From Echinarachnius parma (lineage: Eukaryota; Echinodermata; Echinoidea; Clypeasteroida; Echinarachniidae), in NCBI GenBank assembly GCA_037951105.1, contig JBAMJV010003083.1, forward strand, positions 1 through 64,000: DNA of 64,000 bases. The letters run 5' to 3'. The first letter of the stretch is position 1; every line of letters begins with the position of its first letter. This document shows, one piece after another, positions 1-14,193 of the stretch. The translations under genes and the position numbers were made by a program. Under the pieces are notes generated by a model. It ran no database searches and was not told the DNA's origin. It saw nothing but the letters and a program-made list of their open reading frames with translations.

Positions 1-383
1 CTAAAAAGGCATTGGATTCAAACCATTTATATACAAAATTATGCATGTGATGTTTATTGAAAAAATGATTATAATAGAGAGATCATCAACAATTATCCTA
101 AAAAACGCTCATTGACATTTTTGAAAAAGTGTACAGTTTTTTTTAATTAAAAAAAAAAAAAAAAATCATTTCATTATTTGGGCCCCCAAATAATTATAAG
201 ATCAGTATATATTATTGATATTTCAGCCGTTTCATGGATCAATTTTGAACCAATAAAGGTTTATTCTGCCATGTAAAATTGTGTATGTTCTCTCAAATTC
301 GACACTCAAGTTTTCATTACCTCACAAAGTAAATTGTTGATGTGCAGCGCCCTCTCTACCAAAACTAAACTACCCCTTTAATA
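1..383. mobile_element. Partial TTAAAGGG-family MITE (same family as 43451-44007)
   Basis: Positions ~220-383 match the right half of the complete element at 43451-44007, sharing CAGCCGTTTC, TTTATTCTGCCAT, CACTCA-GTTTTTCATTA and AGCGCCCTCTCTACCAAAACT. It ends with CCCCTTTAAT. The left part is cut by the window edge or diverged. It is non-coding. Confidence 0.75.
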
Positions 384-797
384 CACACGCTCAAGCGCAG
401 CTCTACAGAGAAGAGAGGAACTATCTCCCCAAGCCTGTTTCAGAGCCTGGTGGACAGCATGCGTAGCAGATGCACTGAATTATTCCAAACACATGGTGGA
501 CACAACCCACCGTTGATTTTGTGTTTTTGGGTAAACTGACATAACCTTCATTTCCAATTCGTCTTGACTTCCTCACCTGTCTATAAACTCTGTTGGCCTG
601 AAATGTCCAGGCTGTGACAGGTGATACAGGTAACGGTTCCATGCAGTGCCTTTTTCAGTTATGTCAGTAAAGTAATATCATGGTTATATTGACATGGTCC
701 AATGTGAGTAGGGTGTTTAATTAATCCCTGTGTTCATTTTGGTTAATTTGGTGGACAGATTTTCAAGATATGACATGAGAAAAAATATAAGTTTCTT
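384..797. other. No recognisable gene
   Basis: The stretch is AT-rich with one short minus-strand open frame (421-642) that has no splice context, repeats or family resemblance. I see no RNA gene or transposon ends in it. Confidence 0.5.
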
Positions 798-1142
798 TTG
801 AGCTCAGTGTATATTGTTGTTATCTCATATGTCCACGAGGTATTGTGTGAACATTTCAAGTCAAATGGACATTGCAATGGCCAAGTAAATGAGCGAAAAT
901 GCAAAGTGATAGTCACTAACTCACAGCACTCGACTTTGTACACAGTAAGAAAAACTCCACCGGAGTTTTTTTCTTATCTGAATACTTCGATCGTACATAT
1001 CTTTGTAACGAAAGGGAAATTTGAAAAACCGAAACCTGTCCCATTGATTTTATTGGTAATACGAATACAAAAGGTATGAGGGTAACCGCTAGAATTTAAA
1101 TTTTATTTTGAGGATTTGGACAATGTTACTAAGTCCCTTTAA
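798..1142. mobile_element. 5'-truncated copy of the 384-bp TTAAAGGGA MITE
   Basis: This is homologous to the element at 41370-41753 and, inverted, at 13813-14193. Shared blocks include TGTTGTTATCT-ATATGTCCA, AACGAAAGGGAAATTTGAAAAAC and GACAATGTTACTAAGTCCCTTTAA at the end. The left terminal repeat is missing. Confidence 0.8.
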
Positions 1143-1284
1143 AGGGCCATGTAATGCGAATACATGTTTAACTTTTATTTATCTGTATTAGTGTATACAT
1201 CAAATATTTGTAAACTGTTTAAAAAAAACGAAATATGTTTTGTTGATTTTCAAATATTTTTGCAATTATTTTGTTCATCTTGCC

Positions 1285-1850
1285 AAGCAAGCCTAAGCCC
1301 CACCTCTTAAAAAACTCTCTAGAGTGAAAATCTGTATGTGACCTCATCTGTCAATCAAAACTCAGTTACTTGTAAGATGAACATGCACCTTCGCCCCAGC
1401 AGGCTGAGCGCCTGCTCACAATAGTATCACATCCTTTGAATACACATTCCAACCCATACAATTTCAATTTCAATAGCAGTTGCTACATGTAGTCAGAAAA
1501 CCTCAACCTCATAAGGACAAGAAAGCACTGATAAGCTATTGACATCACTGGTCAGGCTTACATTAGATGGAAAAGGAGAAGGACAAGATATGCCACACAA
1601 GAGCATGCCTGCATGCTCCATACAATAGCTTGTCAGTTGCCTTTCTTGTCATAATGATGTTGGGCTTTTCTCAAATAGCAACTGCTATTGAAATTGAAGT
1701 GTGGTAGTGGTAGTGTATTAATCATGTGATACTATGCAGGCGCTCAGCTTCGGTGAAGTGCATTGTTCATTTATAAGTAACCGAGTTGTGATTGACAGAT
1801 GAGGTAACAAGCATGAATGTCACTCTTGAGACATTTTCTTGTGGGCGTTC
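1285..1850. mobile_element. Foldback-like inverted repeat element
   Basis: Arm one (about 1285-1490) and arm two (about 1669-1850) are imperfect inverted repeats of ~180-200 bp. Matching blocks include GACCTCATCTGTCAATC against GATTGACAGATGAGGT, GAGCGCCTG against CAGGCGCTC, and CAATTTCAATAGCAGTTGCTA against TAGCAACTGCTATTGAAATTG. The ~180-bp spacer shows nothing coding. Length and structure suggest a non-autonomous foldback transposon. Confidence 0.75.
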
Positions 1851-1980
1851 CCTATTTGATTTTCAAGTTGATTTCTTGTTTTATTGACTTTTCCATAGAA
1901 AAAAATAATTATTGTAATTGAATCCACGTGAAAGAATATCACCTGAAAAGTGGTCTTGAGACCTTTTACAGATGGTAAAT

Positions 1981-2022
<42 letters not shown>

Positions 2023-3330
2023 GAACCCCCCGCCCCCCATTTTGGGTCATTTTTTTATCAAAGGGATTGCCCTGGCTGCTTGGGTGACGTGCACGCAAAT
2101 TGCACCATTATCAAGTATATAAATGCAAAATCGATACCCCCTCCCAGACCCTTCCCCTCTGGCTCTGCCCCCTGCCCTCGGCCGCTTCGCTTACTCGGGA
2201 CATCATTAGTGGCTGTAGGCTAATGTTGTTGGACCTTACATAATGTGGCCATATGGTTAATGTTGACTGTGTGACACTAAATACAATAATTTGTGTGCGT
2301 GTTGGGGTGCATATTTATTAGTGTGTCAATTATTTGTTTTACCTTCCGTGAAAAATATATGTAAAGGAACTACATCGTCTAGATGGCCTAATTTTCACAA
2401 TTCGGCCTCTCTATATGTAATTTTTCCAGGACAAAATAAGAATTTGGCAGTCATTTCTCATGAAATCAATCAATATTTGGGGTAATTAGTAAATATCTAA
2501 TTGTCCAAGGGAACGCCCCTTTTAACTCGCCAAAATGTGACGTCACCTAAAGAAACGGACTAATGACTAAATTCTGTAGATGACGCGTCATGCGTAAGCC
2601 AATGAATTGTCAATCACATGTCGATCACGCTGCCGATTCCGGACCCTAAATGTGGGTGGGCGTAAAACTGGCTGCTAGTGAGATTTTGGATAAAAAAAAC
2701 TAGTCTTTAAATCACTTACTGTGTTATTTTCATGTATTTTTTGCGGCATGACCCTTGTTTCATGTCATCAACTATGGATTAAGTGTCAAGTACGTGTATT
2801 TTTTTTAGGTCCATTAAAATTTCTGGTCGGATCCGAATCATGACACGCTTCCCCCCAGATACAGTTAATCCGAATTTCTAGGTATGCACCAGATTTGCAC
2901 AAGTTTAAGACAAAAAATGCAAAAGCTCCCTACCGTGGGAGGGGGGACACCCCCCTCCACTGCTCAGTAACTTCGCTCCCCTCGCATTGTCTCATCTCCA
3001 CCTCTGGCTCAAAGTTGGCAACCCTGTGAATGTGGTTGGGCATGAGCCCCTACCAAACAAATTGTGAGCCCCCTTAGTCTTTGTCCCCCCCCCCCCCCAC
3101 CCCCCCCCCCCCCCAATCCAAAACTGCTTCTGCGCGCCCTGTTGACCAATCACCATTTCACTTGCAGGCCACCACCACTCACAATTCGCTACCAACCATT
3201 ACCAACCTCCATCACTACACAATATACCACCATCCACCAACCACCACCCTCCATTACCATTTACTGCTTGCTGCATGACCCACTGCAATTCAACTGCTGG
3301 CACACTCATCACCATCCGTACACCCACTTA
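1851..3330. other. No gene; G and C tracts and a degenerate repeat
   Basis: A run of about 40 G lies at 1981-2020, and C tracts occur at 3085-3114. A segment at ~2915-2990 (GCAAAAGCTCCCTACCG, then GGGAGGGGGGACACCCC) recurs inverted inside the element at 46966-47716. Short proline- or glycine-rich open frames here are products of the homopolymers. Confidence 0.6.
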
Positions 3331-3559
3331 AGCCCGGCGCTGACAGAGCCGACTCGACACCGATCCGACTGGTTTTCAGCCTGATTAAACTCAGTATGCG
3401 TTGCCCTCAGGACTCCGAGTTTAGCCAATCAAGAACCAGTCAGAGGTCATTCGAGGCCAATTCAACATGTTAAATCGGCTCCGACTCAGCGAAACTGACT
3501 CTAGCCTGACTGAAAACCAGTCGGATCGGGGTCGAGACGGCTCTGTCTGCGCCCGGGCT
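3331..3559. mobile_element. Harbinger-like hairpin MITE, copy 1
   Basis: A 229-bp near-palindrome starts AGCCCGGCGC and ends GCGCCCGGGCT, flanked on both sides by TTA. Inner blocks include ACAGAGCCGACTCGAC against GTCGAGACGGCTCTGT, and CCGATCCGACTGGTTTTCAG against its complement. Further copies are at 24945-25166 and 36932-37143. A 3-bp TTA duplication is typical of the PIF/Harbinger superfamily; assignment is inferred from that. Confidence 0.85.
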
Positions 3560-6143
3560 TTACACTGGTCACATTGTACAATGATGAGGGAACAAACATA
3601 ACTTCGGTGCAAAATGATTGCAGGTCATTGTTTTATTATTTTTGATTCTTTTTTCCCTCCTTGTCATATCACGGCACAAAGTAATAATTCTGTTTGTGCT
3701 TAGTACGATCCAACACACATAATTTCGTTTGAGGACCATCAAGCCATTTCGCTGCTACCAGACTAAGCGTCATCTGGCAGTGTTGTGATATAGCCATAAA
3801 GTCTTCTTGTGACGTCAGCGATGACGCTCATACTCCAACACCTACTCCATTCCTCATAAATATATATATTTTGTGAAAACACACCAACTGTTTGTTTATT
3901 TATACGTCAAAATTGTACGAATAACGTGGGTGGCTCGACCTTTGAAAATTCCAGTAAATACAGGATAAAACATTACCTTTCACCTTTATTATCTACAACA
4001 TAAAAAGTACTTGTCCTTAACAATACTGGCACGGAATATCACTTCACACAACCTCTACGTTTTCATAAATAATAAATAAATATATGGTGTAACAAGCGCA
4101 TCACAGTTGTCCATCAGGCATAGTTAAACCCTCTGCACAACCGTGGTGAAATGATTGCAGTGTTGATAAACGGCCCTCATCCAATGTAGGTACACAGAGG
4201 GGTGGGCGTGGCCGTGTGGATGGAGGGGCATGCATCAGGTAGGGGTGGGAGCAGGGTAATGGGATGACCCCCTATGCATGCATGTGACCTAATAGATTGA
4301 TTGCACACTAACACCAAATGGCAGAGCTAGCGGGGAGGTACCATTCATCACGTTCATGTTGAATAGGAGGGAATGGTGACTGAATGATTGGGAGTTGGGC
4401 CAAGACTACCAGAGATACACACAAAGCAATGTTCTCTATGCAACAAGGCCACATGTACGATACGGTCCATCTAAGAGGCTTGTTTGCATGAAAATACACT
4501 CAACAGTTTCCTTGTAAACATGGGGCGCAAACTTCAATAAATACCCTACACACGTTCAATTACAAACTCAAGTTGAATACACTGTTATACATCCATAGTT
4601 TTACGTACATTATTTCATACAATGTTCGAGTACTGACACATTTCTAAACATCGCTACCACCATTACACGTGAACAAATACAATGACCACCCAACGTTTTC
4701 TTATTGCATTCTGTGTTTGATTTATAATAAAAATGTTTACAAAAAACATAGTTCCTATACTATCCACAAGACAGGGGGTTATTTAGGTGAATATAATAGG
4801 TTGACAAATGACATGATTGTAAGATTGACTATATAGAGGCAAGAGAAGGAACGGAATACAACCAAGACCATGTAGATAGGTGACAAACAGACGTACATGC
4901 CCTGCTCAATGGCACATTGCTTATTTGCATAAATTATTAATTTAAATATATTTATAAAGTAGTTACTTTGAAAAAACAAATAGCAAATCAGTGCTTACGT
5001 ATTTGTCCCGACATATATTTGGGCATAATCATAAACTTTGAATAGAAAAAAGTAAAACTATTGGCCTTTTCTCATTTAGGTACATGTACTGAGGCAGAAA
5101 TCTCATTTGCATTGTTTATTAGCAATGGTAAGTACATCATGAATAAAGTGTAACAAAATATATGCATTTATGTTAATCTGAGATGTACTTGATCTCTTTG
5201 TCGATTCAATAACAAAACATGGACAAAATGGACTAATACGTATTATTAAGTTTAAAGGCTGTAACTGCTTCAATTTGAAAAAGGTCCTGGGAAAAAGATT
5301 GCAGAAACATTCAACATCATATTCATCTCAAGCAGTTCATGGTATACACCAATGTGCTAACAGCATGAACACAATATCAACAACAAGGGCACCCGATTTG
5401 CATTATAAATCAATGGCCTTTCAGCAACTTGGTACATTATAGGCAGTGATTAACAGACATATCACTGAATCATATTACATGTGTGATTTAGTTTGATTAG
5501 GAGCACGGAGGTAGGATGGAGTCAACATAGGAGGTGGTGGGATATTATAATGGTTTGTAATCATTATTGTAGGTTGTTTCTGGCAAGCTTTCTCTGGCAA
5601 CCTTAAAAACTTGCCAGAGGTTTGCTGACAAAGCAACAACTAATGTATGCAAAGTGGACTGAATTGTATATACCGGTACATGTATTACAATTAGGATCAT
5701 GATTATTGAACAGTTGTCTGGTCTCAAGATCATTAGTTAAAGATGCTATTTGATTAACAGTCAAGTTACAAATGTTGCACAACATTATCATAATCACAGA
5801 CCAGCTATTCAAATTACCTGTTCCTAATAAGTGCAACCTTGTATGCATGTGTTGTTGCTGTCACACAAACCTTGGGCAATGTTTCCAGTTGCTAGGAACA
5901 ATCTTTGCTAATAGGATATGCATAACATTACATTATGGTAGTGTTCCAACCTATTCCAGTTAACTGGTTCGACATCGGACAAAATGTTCAGAGCCCATAT
6001 TCATAGAACCACACTAGCTTAGCTTGAATCAAGGTTTATTTCAGATGATATGTCTAAGTAAGCAACACTAGTAGTGTGTCAGTATGGTTATCTGTGTAAG
6101 CAGTACATCCTACTAAGTTAACCCTAGATGGCAACTAAAATAA
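3560..6143. other. AT-rich stretch with no gene; possible 3' end of CELF transcripts
   Basis: There is no coding-like frame. On the minus strand AATAAA hexamers occur near 3891-3896 and 3983-3988, so this could be where a long CELF 3' UTR ends. That is only a possibility, since no acceptor for the 3' UTR exon was identified. Confidence 0.3.
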
Positions 6144-6390
6144 TTGAGTGTTGCATACTTAGCCTTACCATCTTAAATAGACTTATAATGGGACAAAGCT
6201 AATAATCAAGTGTTGCATACTTAGCCTTACCATCTTAAATAGACTTACAATGGGACAAAGCTAATAATGAGAGTGTTGCATACTTAGCCTTACCATCTTA
6301 AATAGACTTACAATGGGACAAAGCTAATAATTGAGTGTTGCATACTTAGCCTTACCATCTTAAATAGACTTAGAATGGAACAAAGCTAAA
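6144..6390. repeat. Tandem repeat, four units of ~61-64 bp
   Basis: The unit contains TTGCATACTTAGCCTTACC, ATCTTAAATAGACTTA and ATGGGACAAAGCTAATAAT. Copies start near 6151, 6212, 6276 and 6339, with few differences. Confidence 0.9.
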
Positions 6391-9300
6391 GCGGTTTTAT
6401 GAGTATGGGCAAGGTAATTTGCTGAGAACATTGGATAGTACAATTTGTTACAATTACAGAAGTTAAGGGCGTTGGAACTGAATATAAGTTTTGGAATGTA
6501 ATCATTTGAAGTGGTCACCTAAGAACATTCAAATACAGCTGTCCTTTGCACTGCTACATTGGCTTTAAAATATCATAATTGGACATTGTGCCAGCCGTAC
6601 AAATATAAAACCTATTTGTATATCAATAATGTAAAGGAATGGTCTGTTTCTAGTATGTTAAAGCACATACCAGAATTAATGCTGTTTTATTAACATGCAT
6701 TCCTTTGAATTATTGTTAAGGGAATAAGGAAGTAACTTTGTTTATAAATGCATGTGTGTGTTTGTATATGTAGCAAGACATCTGCCAGTAAAAAGGGTAC
6801 AAATACACCAGAAAAGAAGGCAACATTTTGGAGAACCATGAGAAGAAGAGACGTTGAAACTTATTACAGAACATGTTTGGTGCAACCTTTGCCAGTCTTC
6901 CTTCCAAGCATATATAAACCCTTCACAAAAAATAACTCGCCACTTTGTTAGGTTATGGATTAAATATTACATGTTCTTTTCCCGTAATCTGCTAGATTTA
7001 TCATTTATATCCCATGGAATATTCCCCACACATCCAGTACTCCATACGTGGATATTTTCCTTGGAATTTTTCCGAAAGTATAAATGAGACATTCTATTCA
7101 CATAATTATGCAATGAACGATATTAAACAAACTAGACTTAACACCTAGTCCACAACTCATGCAGCCCTTATTTTGGAGGTTATTTGATTAAACTCGATCA
7201 TTGTACACAATATTGAGTCAAATTTAATCAAATGGGTATCAACATGTGGGCAAAATCTCCATTGAATTAATTAGTCATCATGATTCCTACAAGACATGCT
7301 CACTTTCCGTCCTCTAAATGAAGATTTAAATTTGACTAATTTGGTTTCCTCCACGGATAGATAATGGGTAGAGAATGACAAGTGAAGGTGGGAGCAGAGT
7401 TTTATCACAAGGTCATCATGTCATCACCCACATTGTATATTTGTTGCAATCTACAACTTTTGTCGCACAACAAAGTGTCAAGTTACCTTTTGTGAAGGGC
7501 AGGACCACTCACTCACAACAGATACAAATACATAAAATGACTTGAATAAGGGAGACAATAAAAGAAAGAACAATGACACAAATTACATGACAAAACTAAC
7601 TAGCTTTTAATTGCTACCACAAAACAAACGGAACAAGAAAAACAACACTTGTCTTTGTTGATCAACATCAATAGGTCAATGGGAGGGCAGGAATACAATA
7701 ACAATCAAAGCGGGAGAAACAGAAGAAAAGGCAAACTGAATCGGGGCAAAGCCACAACATTAACAACAAGAGCAATAGATTACATCAAAGTCAAGGTATG
7801 GGAATCATGGGAATAACATGATGTGAAATACAGAATCAATAGGGTAGAGGGATGTCACACCTCCCCCCATCATGACCCCTACAAATCAGGGGCAACCACA
7901 AACTCAGTGGCATATCCCACTGCAATTGTTAGAATTGATTGGTATTAGGTAATGAATAGCCTGTCAGAATTGATCTGTAGTATGCATTTCATATGTCAAT
8001 CGATTCACTATTCAAATTAAAAGACGCTTATTAAAATATCATGTTACGTATATCAAATAAATAATTTATTTCAATGACAATGGTAAAAAGTTAATGACAG
8101 GGAATTGTTAAAAATTAAAACTTTAGACCATGAATTTCATTAAAAATCTCTGAGAAAGATATTCTCCCGGACTGGAAATGTTAAAATATAAAAACAAATG
8201 CTTTTAGTGATTCAAAATCTTCACTTGGACATAAAACAACATTTCATATAACTGATTTCATTTTGTGTGTGTTATAGGTCACAATTTTAATGAAGACTTA
8301 GAACAAATTTGTTGGATGAGTAATGCAATTCTGTTATCAAACCATAATTAGCCTACATAATTGATATGGTGGAATAATCCACTTTTTATTGAATATGTAC
8401 ATTTACATCAGTTTATTTCTTTTGACAAGCGAGAAAGGAAAATAAGCAGAGGCCAGAGAGGCAACATGAAGAACAAAATGAATAAAAATCTGATGACAAA
8501 ACAATATCCCACAGCCCCGCTAACAATGAATACAAAATACAACATATGAATTGTGAAGGCAAACTACAACACTACAACTTTGTACACTATACAACATAAA
8601 ACAAACTTCCATTCTGGGTCAAGGGTCAAAGGTCAAAGAACATGAACTAGATAATGAACGGGTGGACTACAATCTAGCAACCTTGATCATGTAATGTCAA
8701 GAGCTACAGAACAATCAACAGACAGAGAGGGGTGGGTTCAACAGTCAAACAAGGTCAAATCATTCATATCATGGTTCTTGCCATGACAACTACAACGGCT
8801 TTCAAAAATGTCAAAATAATGGCGCCAGCAAAAACAAACGAGCAATACATTTTATCAACGGTAAAAATTGCACTTTTTTGGCATAAAAATTCAAATAATG
8901 TAATTTTCTTGAATGTTAATGAACAGAGAGAATACAGTATCTGATATGAATACAAGTAATTCAACGATGCAACATGTCTAAGATTGCATAGGTTTGTCTT
9001 TTTCCTCAGAGTATAAATGTGATATAACAATGTCAACATACCCTAACACCATTCATGCATGTGTGCTACAACTAGTAAGGACAAAATACACAAAGGCGTT
9101 TGACCTCAACACTGGCAGTGCAAACGACCCACATTTGTCACTCATCATTCTAAGTGCATTGAAATTAGTTTGATGTAGGAGTAGTATGTAGAACAGAACA
9201 TAGTGTCTTATAATGGCATTTATAGTTACAATACTACAAAGGAATTGCTCAAATGAAGTCAAATCCATCGTTCAGTACATATAGATGATAGTCATCTTGT

Positions 9301-12300
9301 TTAGACTTGTGGATATTTGTTTCTTGGTAGTTAAATGCCCTACTTAATATACAACAAATTTTAAAGTCATTTTTAAAGGAAACTTCATTACAAATAACTA
9401 GAATCTCCCAAGCATAAGTACCCTAAAAGACTGCAATACTTTCTCCCTGTCCATAAGAGCAAATGATAAATGTCCTGGAAGTTGGCCAACAATGCAAACA
9501 AGTATTAAGTACTTATTTCTGTTTCTTTGTATTAATAAGCGATCATATTGTCCAATTCATGGTTTATTTGCTGAAAAAAGATCAAAATATACTGAAACAA
9601 TTGTTGATCTTCTAATATCTTTTGAATCGGTATGTGATGGAATCAAATGGACTGCCAGACTGAATTATGTCTGAGTAAATTTAAAAAAAAACATTTGCAT
9701 TTTGCACCTCCACATGAAATCTAGAACATTCACAAATACTGTGGTACAAGTAAATTAACATTAACATCACAAAAACATGTTACTCATAAAACTCTGTATG
9801 TTTACCAAATATAATTGAATACATTCAAAATCACACAATTTTTTCTATATCTCAAAAAACAGTACGCTGTACATAATTATAGATATGTCTCTACACAAGT
9901 GTTCACAGTTTTGTACACAGAAATATTAAAGACAATCTATACATGATAACAAACAGAACATATTAACAAGTGTCTGAAGTAGACAAGAATCTTTCACATG
10001 TTTTACAACCTGTATCCCCAATGTGTTAAACACATGTGCACAGCTACAATATCACCATTTTCTAGCTCAATTAAATTGTAAGTGGTCCCTTTCTCATGTG
10101 TTTGAATTTATTACATCAATTTTGTTTAGAATTGTATTGAATTGAGAACACATTATTTGGCTAGTGCTGCATCTTGAATACTATAAATTTTGATAAACAT
10201 CAACTGCTGGAGATAATAATATAACATGACGTATAATGTCCAGTATCTCTTTATGGTACCCATTTTGCTGGAAATTCATAATTTCATTTAGTCACATTTT
10301 CAATATAATTTTCTCTATTGGTTAATTTCTAAATGTTCATGGGAGACAATATATGAACGAATATTTTGTCCCAATACACAAAGTAACCTCATTTGGTGAT
10401 ATTACAGTCCATGCTTATAACTTTCAGAACAAAGTCAATATTTGAAGGCATATAACACAAGTTATATTGCATATTTATGCAGAGTAATGAATAATCGACC
10501 ATCGTCTTCTCATCAATTTCTCACTGCTTCCTTGGTTATGTGATAGTACTTGGTTAGGCAGTGTATCTCTGGGATAATCTATATATATACATGTAAACAT
10601 GTGCAACTTGCTACTCCACAGTACTGCCAGATGTGTCATGTTGTCAACACAAAATACAAGCGACTCAAACAAATTAACCCTCGCAGCGCTACTGGTGTGT
10701 AAAGTCAAACCTGTCTTCAGAGGTCACCTGCCTCAAGTGACCACTAACAGTGGTCCCCTGTACACAAAAACAGTGGCCCATGTCTTATGGTGGTCACACA
10801 GGTTTGATACTACGAGAGTTAAGTTTCTGATTGGAATCTGTGAAAAAGCACTGTAATAACATGACATACAGAGTCTAGTAACAAATCAATGCTCGGATCC
10901 TGGCCCATGTAACAACGCAAACACATTTTGTCTGATTTAAATATGTCAATACGTACAACTGAAATGTAAATGAAATATGTTTACAATACCACACCACACA
11001 TGTACACTCCTATCCAAATATGCAGATTGCAGTTAGAAAATATGGCTAAGTATTGCTTATTTTTCAGACCATGTTTTCACAAAATTGAATTGAAAGGGTT
11101 GGTTTGTAATTGTATACACTGCAAATGCAAGACTTATGTGCATCTTGACCATTTTCAATTTAACACAATGTGTGAAATTGTTTATACACAAAACACCCAT
11201 TAGAATTCTCTGCTTAAATTTTGATTGACATACTACATGTATACTACCATAATTGAAGGGGACTTACTAAGTCTGATTTATAGTAGAATACTGGATTATG
11301 TAGATTTACCCAACACCTAATACAGACACCACTTATTTTAAATTGGTTGTATTCATTTGTAAATTTGTTTGAATAAGACATTATTTTCCCTGTGTCAATC
11401 TTGATAAACTATCTTGTGAAATAGGGGCTATCTTGAGATTCTTGTGAAACAAATACTGCATATTGTAGATGAGAAAACAGGTGGGAATAAATACAGAACT
11501 TAAAAAAAAAACATTTGTCTTACTTAAAAAACAGCAATATAACACAGCAACAATCTTGAAATTCAACACAGCAAAAAAAAAGATTTATATTTTGTTTCCA
11601 TTAAAGAGAGAGAGAGAAAGAGAGGAGAACTAAAAATCACTTAAAAACTCACTCTCAAATGGCAATATCTTTTTTCAACAATTATTATTTAACACACACA
11701 AAACATACTCAAATTTAAAACACTCAAGTTATTTTTCTTCTTTAAAGATACAGGTGTATTTAAAACTTGAATAATTATAAATAAATAGTAATCTTAAAAC
11801 ATACAATAACTTGAAATAACCACTATGTTTTGCACACCCTGTTTTGAACAACTCTTCAATCTCACAACACGTTGTGTATCTTTGACCACACCGGGGAAAC
11901 ACATCAAACAAAAGTCATCATAAACTGCTTTATCAACAACAACTGTAAAACACTCTGGGCCAGTTTTTCCGTGGGAAAAAATAAAGTCACAAACATTACG
12001 AACTACAAACAACTTCTATTACTGTATGATATTTAAATAAAATGAATATAAAAATTCATCATAACAATCCATGCTTTTGCACAATAGTTAAAACAAGACA
12101 AAAAAACACTTCCATTTTGGGAAAATGCTGGTGCAAGTTTTACCAAGGATAACATCAATTTTTGGTAACTATTTAAAACTAGAACACACGCACACACAAG
12201 CCAAAATTATGCAATTATCAACTACATCAACGGATGAATCACAGAAAATATGTGGAGAGTTAATATCCCAGCTAATTGAACCTCCCTGAATTACATCAAA

Positions 12301-12434
12301 TAATCTCCCTTTTAGGTTTCTTATCCCTTTTCCTTCATAGTTTAGGTCAGGCAATACAACTGCATCAATTAGTCACTTCCTAGAATATATTCATGTTAAA
12401 ATAGCTTTGCTTGCCACTTGCTAGGCTGCCAGCT
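6391..12434. other. Long AT-rich stretch with no gene recognised
   Basis: Six kilobases contain no coding-like frame, splice-bounded conserved peptide, RNA gene or clear transposon termini. All open frames are under ~100 codons with AT-driven composition. It lies downstream of the CELF stop codon, so part of it may be 3' UTR or 3' UTR intron. The relative lack of repeats compared with the rest of the window is consistent with that but does not prove it. Confidence 0.4.
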
Positions 12435-12553
12435 GAGCTACATACATACATACATGTGACACACTATGCATAGATGCTGTGAGAAACCTCTCTGAGCTAC
12501 ATACATACATACATGTGACACACTATGTATAGATGCTGTGACATACCTCTCTG
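12435..12553. repeat. Tandem repeat, two units of ~59 bp
   Basis: The unit is GAGCTACATACATACATAC followed by ATGTGACACACTATG and ATAGATGCTGTGA. Copies start at 12435 and 12494. Confidence 0.85.
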
Positions 12554-13812
12554 TATAGAGGCTAGCTGGGACACGCTAACCCTCTGAACACCACAGCTAC
12601 ATAGAGTGTGTAATAACCCAATGGAGTATTGCACAGAGTGGTGCTTAGGGAGTCAATGTGTGCACGGTGTACTAGTCAGTACATTGAATGCCACACCATG
12701 GACATGTATGTGACAAGAGACAGACAGACAAACACACGGTTAACCCTGCAAGTACCCTGGCTGTATATTGCCAGATATAAGTCTACAACCTGGGCAGCAG
12801 CTGGTACACACAGGGTGTATGGAACTCATCACATGAGTACAGTGGCAAACCGCTATGTTTCCAAGGGCAACGAGCAAACGGTTACAGGCAGACGTCACAT
12901 GACTTGGACAGAAGTATCGAGCGTTCTGATGGGTGGAAAATAAGAGAAAGAATACAAAGACAGGAGAAAAAGCAGGGTTAAACAATGAAACATGAACATG
13001 GCAAAAGTACAACAAACTGCTGATTACTTGGTTGATGTGAAGACAGTATGAATGGGGGATTCAAGTGAAAACTACATAACATAGGCAGTGATTACTTCAA
13101 AATAATGAAACATACACAAATGAATGTGATCACAAATTGAATCCCTAATTCGCAATAAACATAGTGTGTACAGAATCCCTTGAACTACTGAAATTGTTAT
13201 ATTTTCAACCATGCCTACATAGCGCTTCTCCGGATTGTACTTTCAGCTCCTCAACTAAATTGTACCACATATACACGGTTGCGCGAGTAGTAAACCGATT
13301 TTACCTTGCTAGCGATTTAGCGCTTTCCTCGACCAAATTTGTGTACAGTTGTCGCTAAAATTGTCCTTAGCAAGCTTTGGTGACTAACAAAATTTAGCTC
13401 TTTGATAAGCTTCCATACAACTTCATGCATTTGTCTGAATGAATAGGACTTAATGCAATTAGCCCACACAGCAGAATCTATTGTTGCAATTGTTAAGATG
13501 TCTACAAATAAAGACATGGCGTAGCAATAGTTGTGAATTTGGGCAGATTGCGGTGTCATGATAGGTCATCCTTCACTACGAATTGGAACTTAGCACAGCA
13601 GCGTTTTCTGAATATCAACTAGGCCGAGGAAACGTCCGGATGGGTTAGCAGCGTTTCATGAATATGGCACTGGTTCCCACGGTGATTGGGTTAATGTGCA
13701 TCATTTCCTATGGGATTCCTGATATTTCTGCACATCTATGCTTTGCTGCCTGTACAAAAGCACAGATACGAAGTTTTGTTGCAGAAGACACTAAATGCCA
13801 GATTGGACATTA
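12554..13812. other. No gene recognised
   Basis: Open frames of ~60-104 codons occur on both strands and overlap each other without family similarity. I see no repeats with clear ends. Near 13560-13680 there are short repeats of AGCAGCGTTT-TGAATAT. Confidence 0.4.
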
Positions 13813-14193
13813 TTAAAAGGGACTTAGTAACATTGTCCTCAAAATCCAATTGGAATTCTAGCGGTTCCCTCATACCTTGTTGTATTCGTATTAACAATAA
13901 GATCATAGGACAGGTTTTGGTTTTTAAAATGTCCCTTTCGTTAAAAAGATATTTACGACTGAAGTGTTCAGATGTTAAATATTCCAACGGATCGCGAAAA
14001 ACATGTACAAAGTGAGTGCAATGAGTTTGTGAACATCACTTTGCATTTTTGCTCATTACTCGGCCATATGACGTCCATTTTACTTTAAATTTTCACATAA
14101 TACCCTGTGGACATATCAGATAACAACAATATACATTGTATCAATCATTCATCACTTTTTGCACATGTCAACAAAGTTACTAGATCCCTTTAA
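13813..14193. mobile_element. TTAAAGGGA MITE, ~381 bp, inverted orientation
   Basis: The copy begins TTAAAAGGGACTTAGTAAC and ends GTTACTAGATCCCTTTAA. It is homologous over its whole length to 41370-41753 in the opposite direction. The 101-codon plus-strand and 83-codon minus-strand open frames inside it are parts of the repeat. Confidence 0.88.

Noticed and set aside
2002-2098. Proline-rich minus-strand frame at the 40-G run
   Set aside because: Homopolymer artefact without splice or start context.
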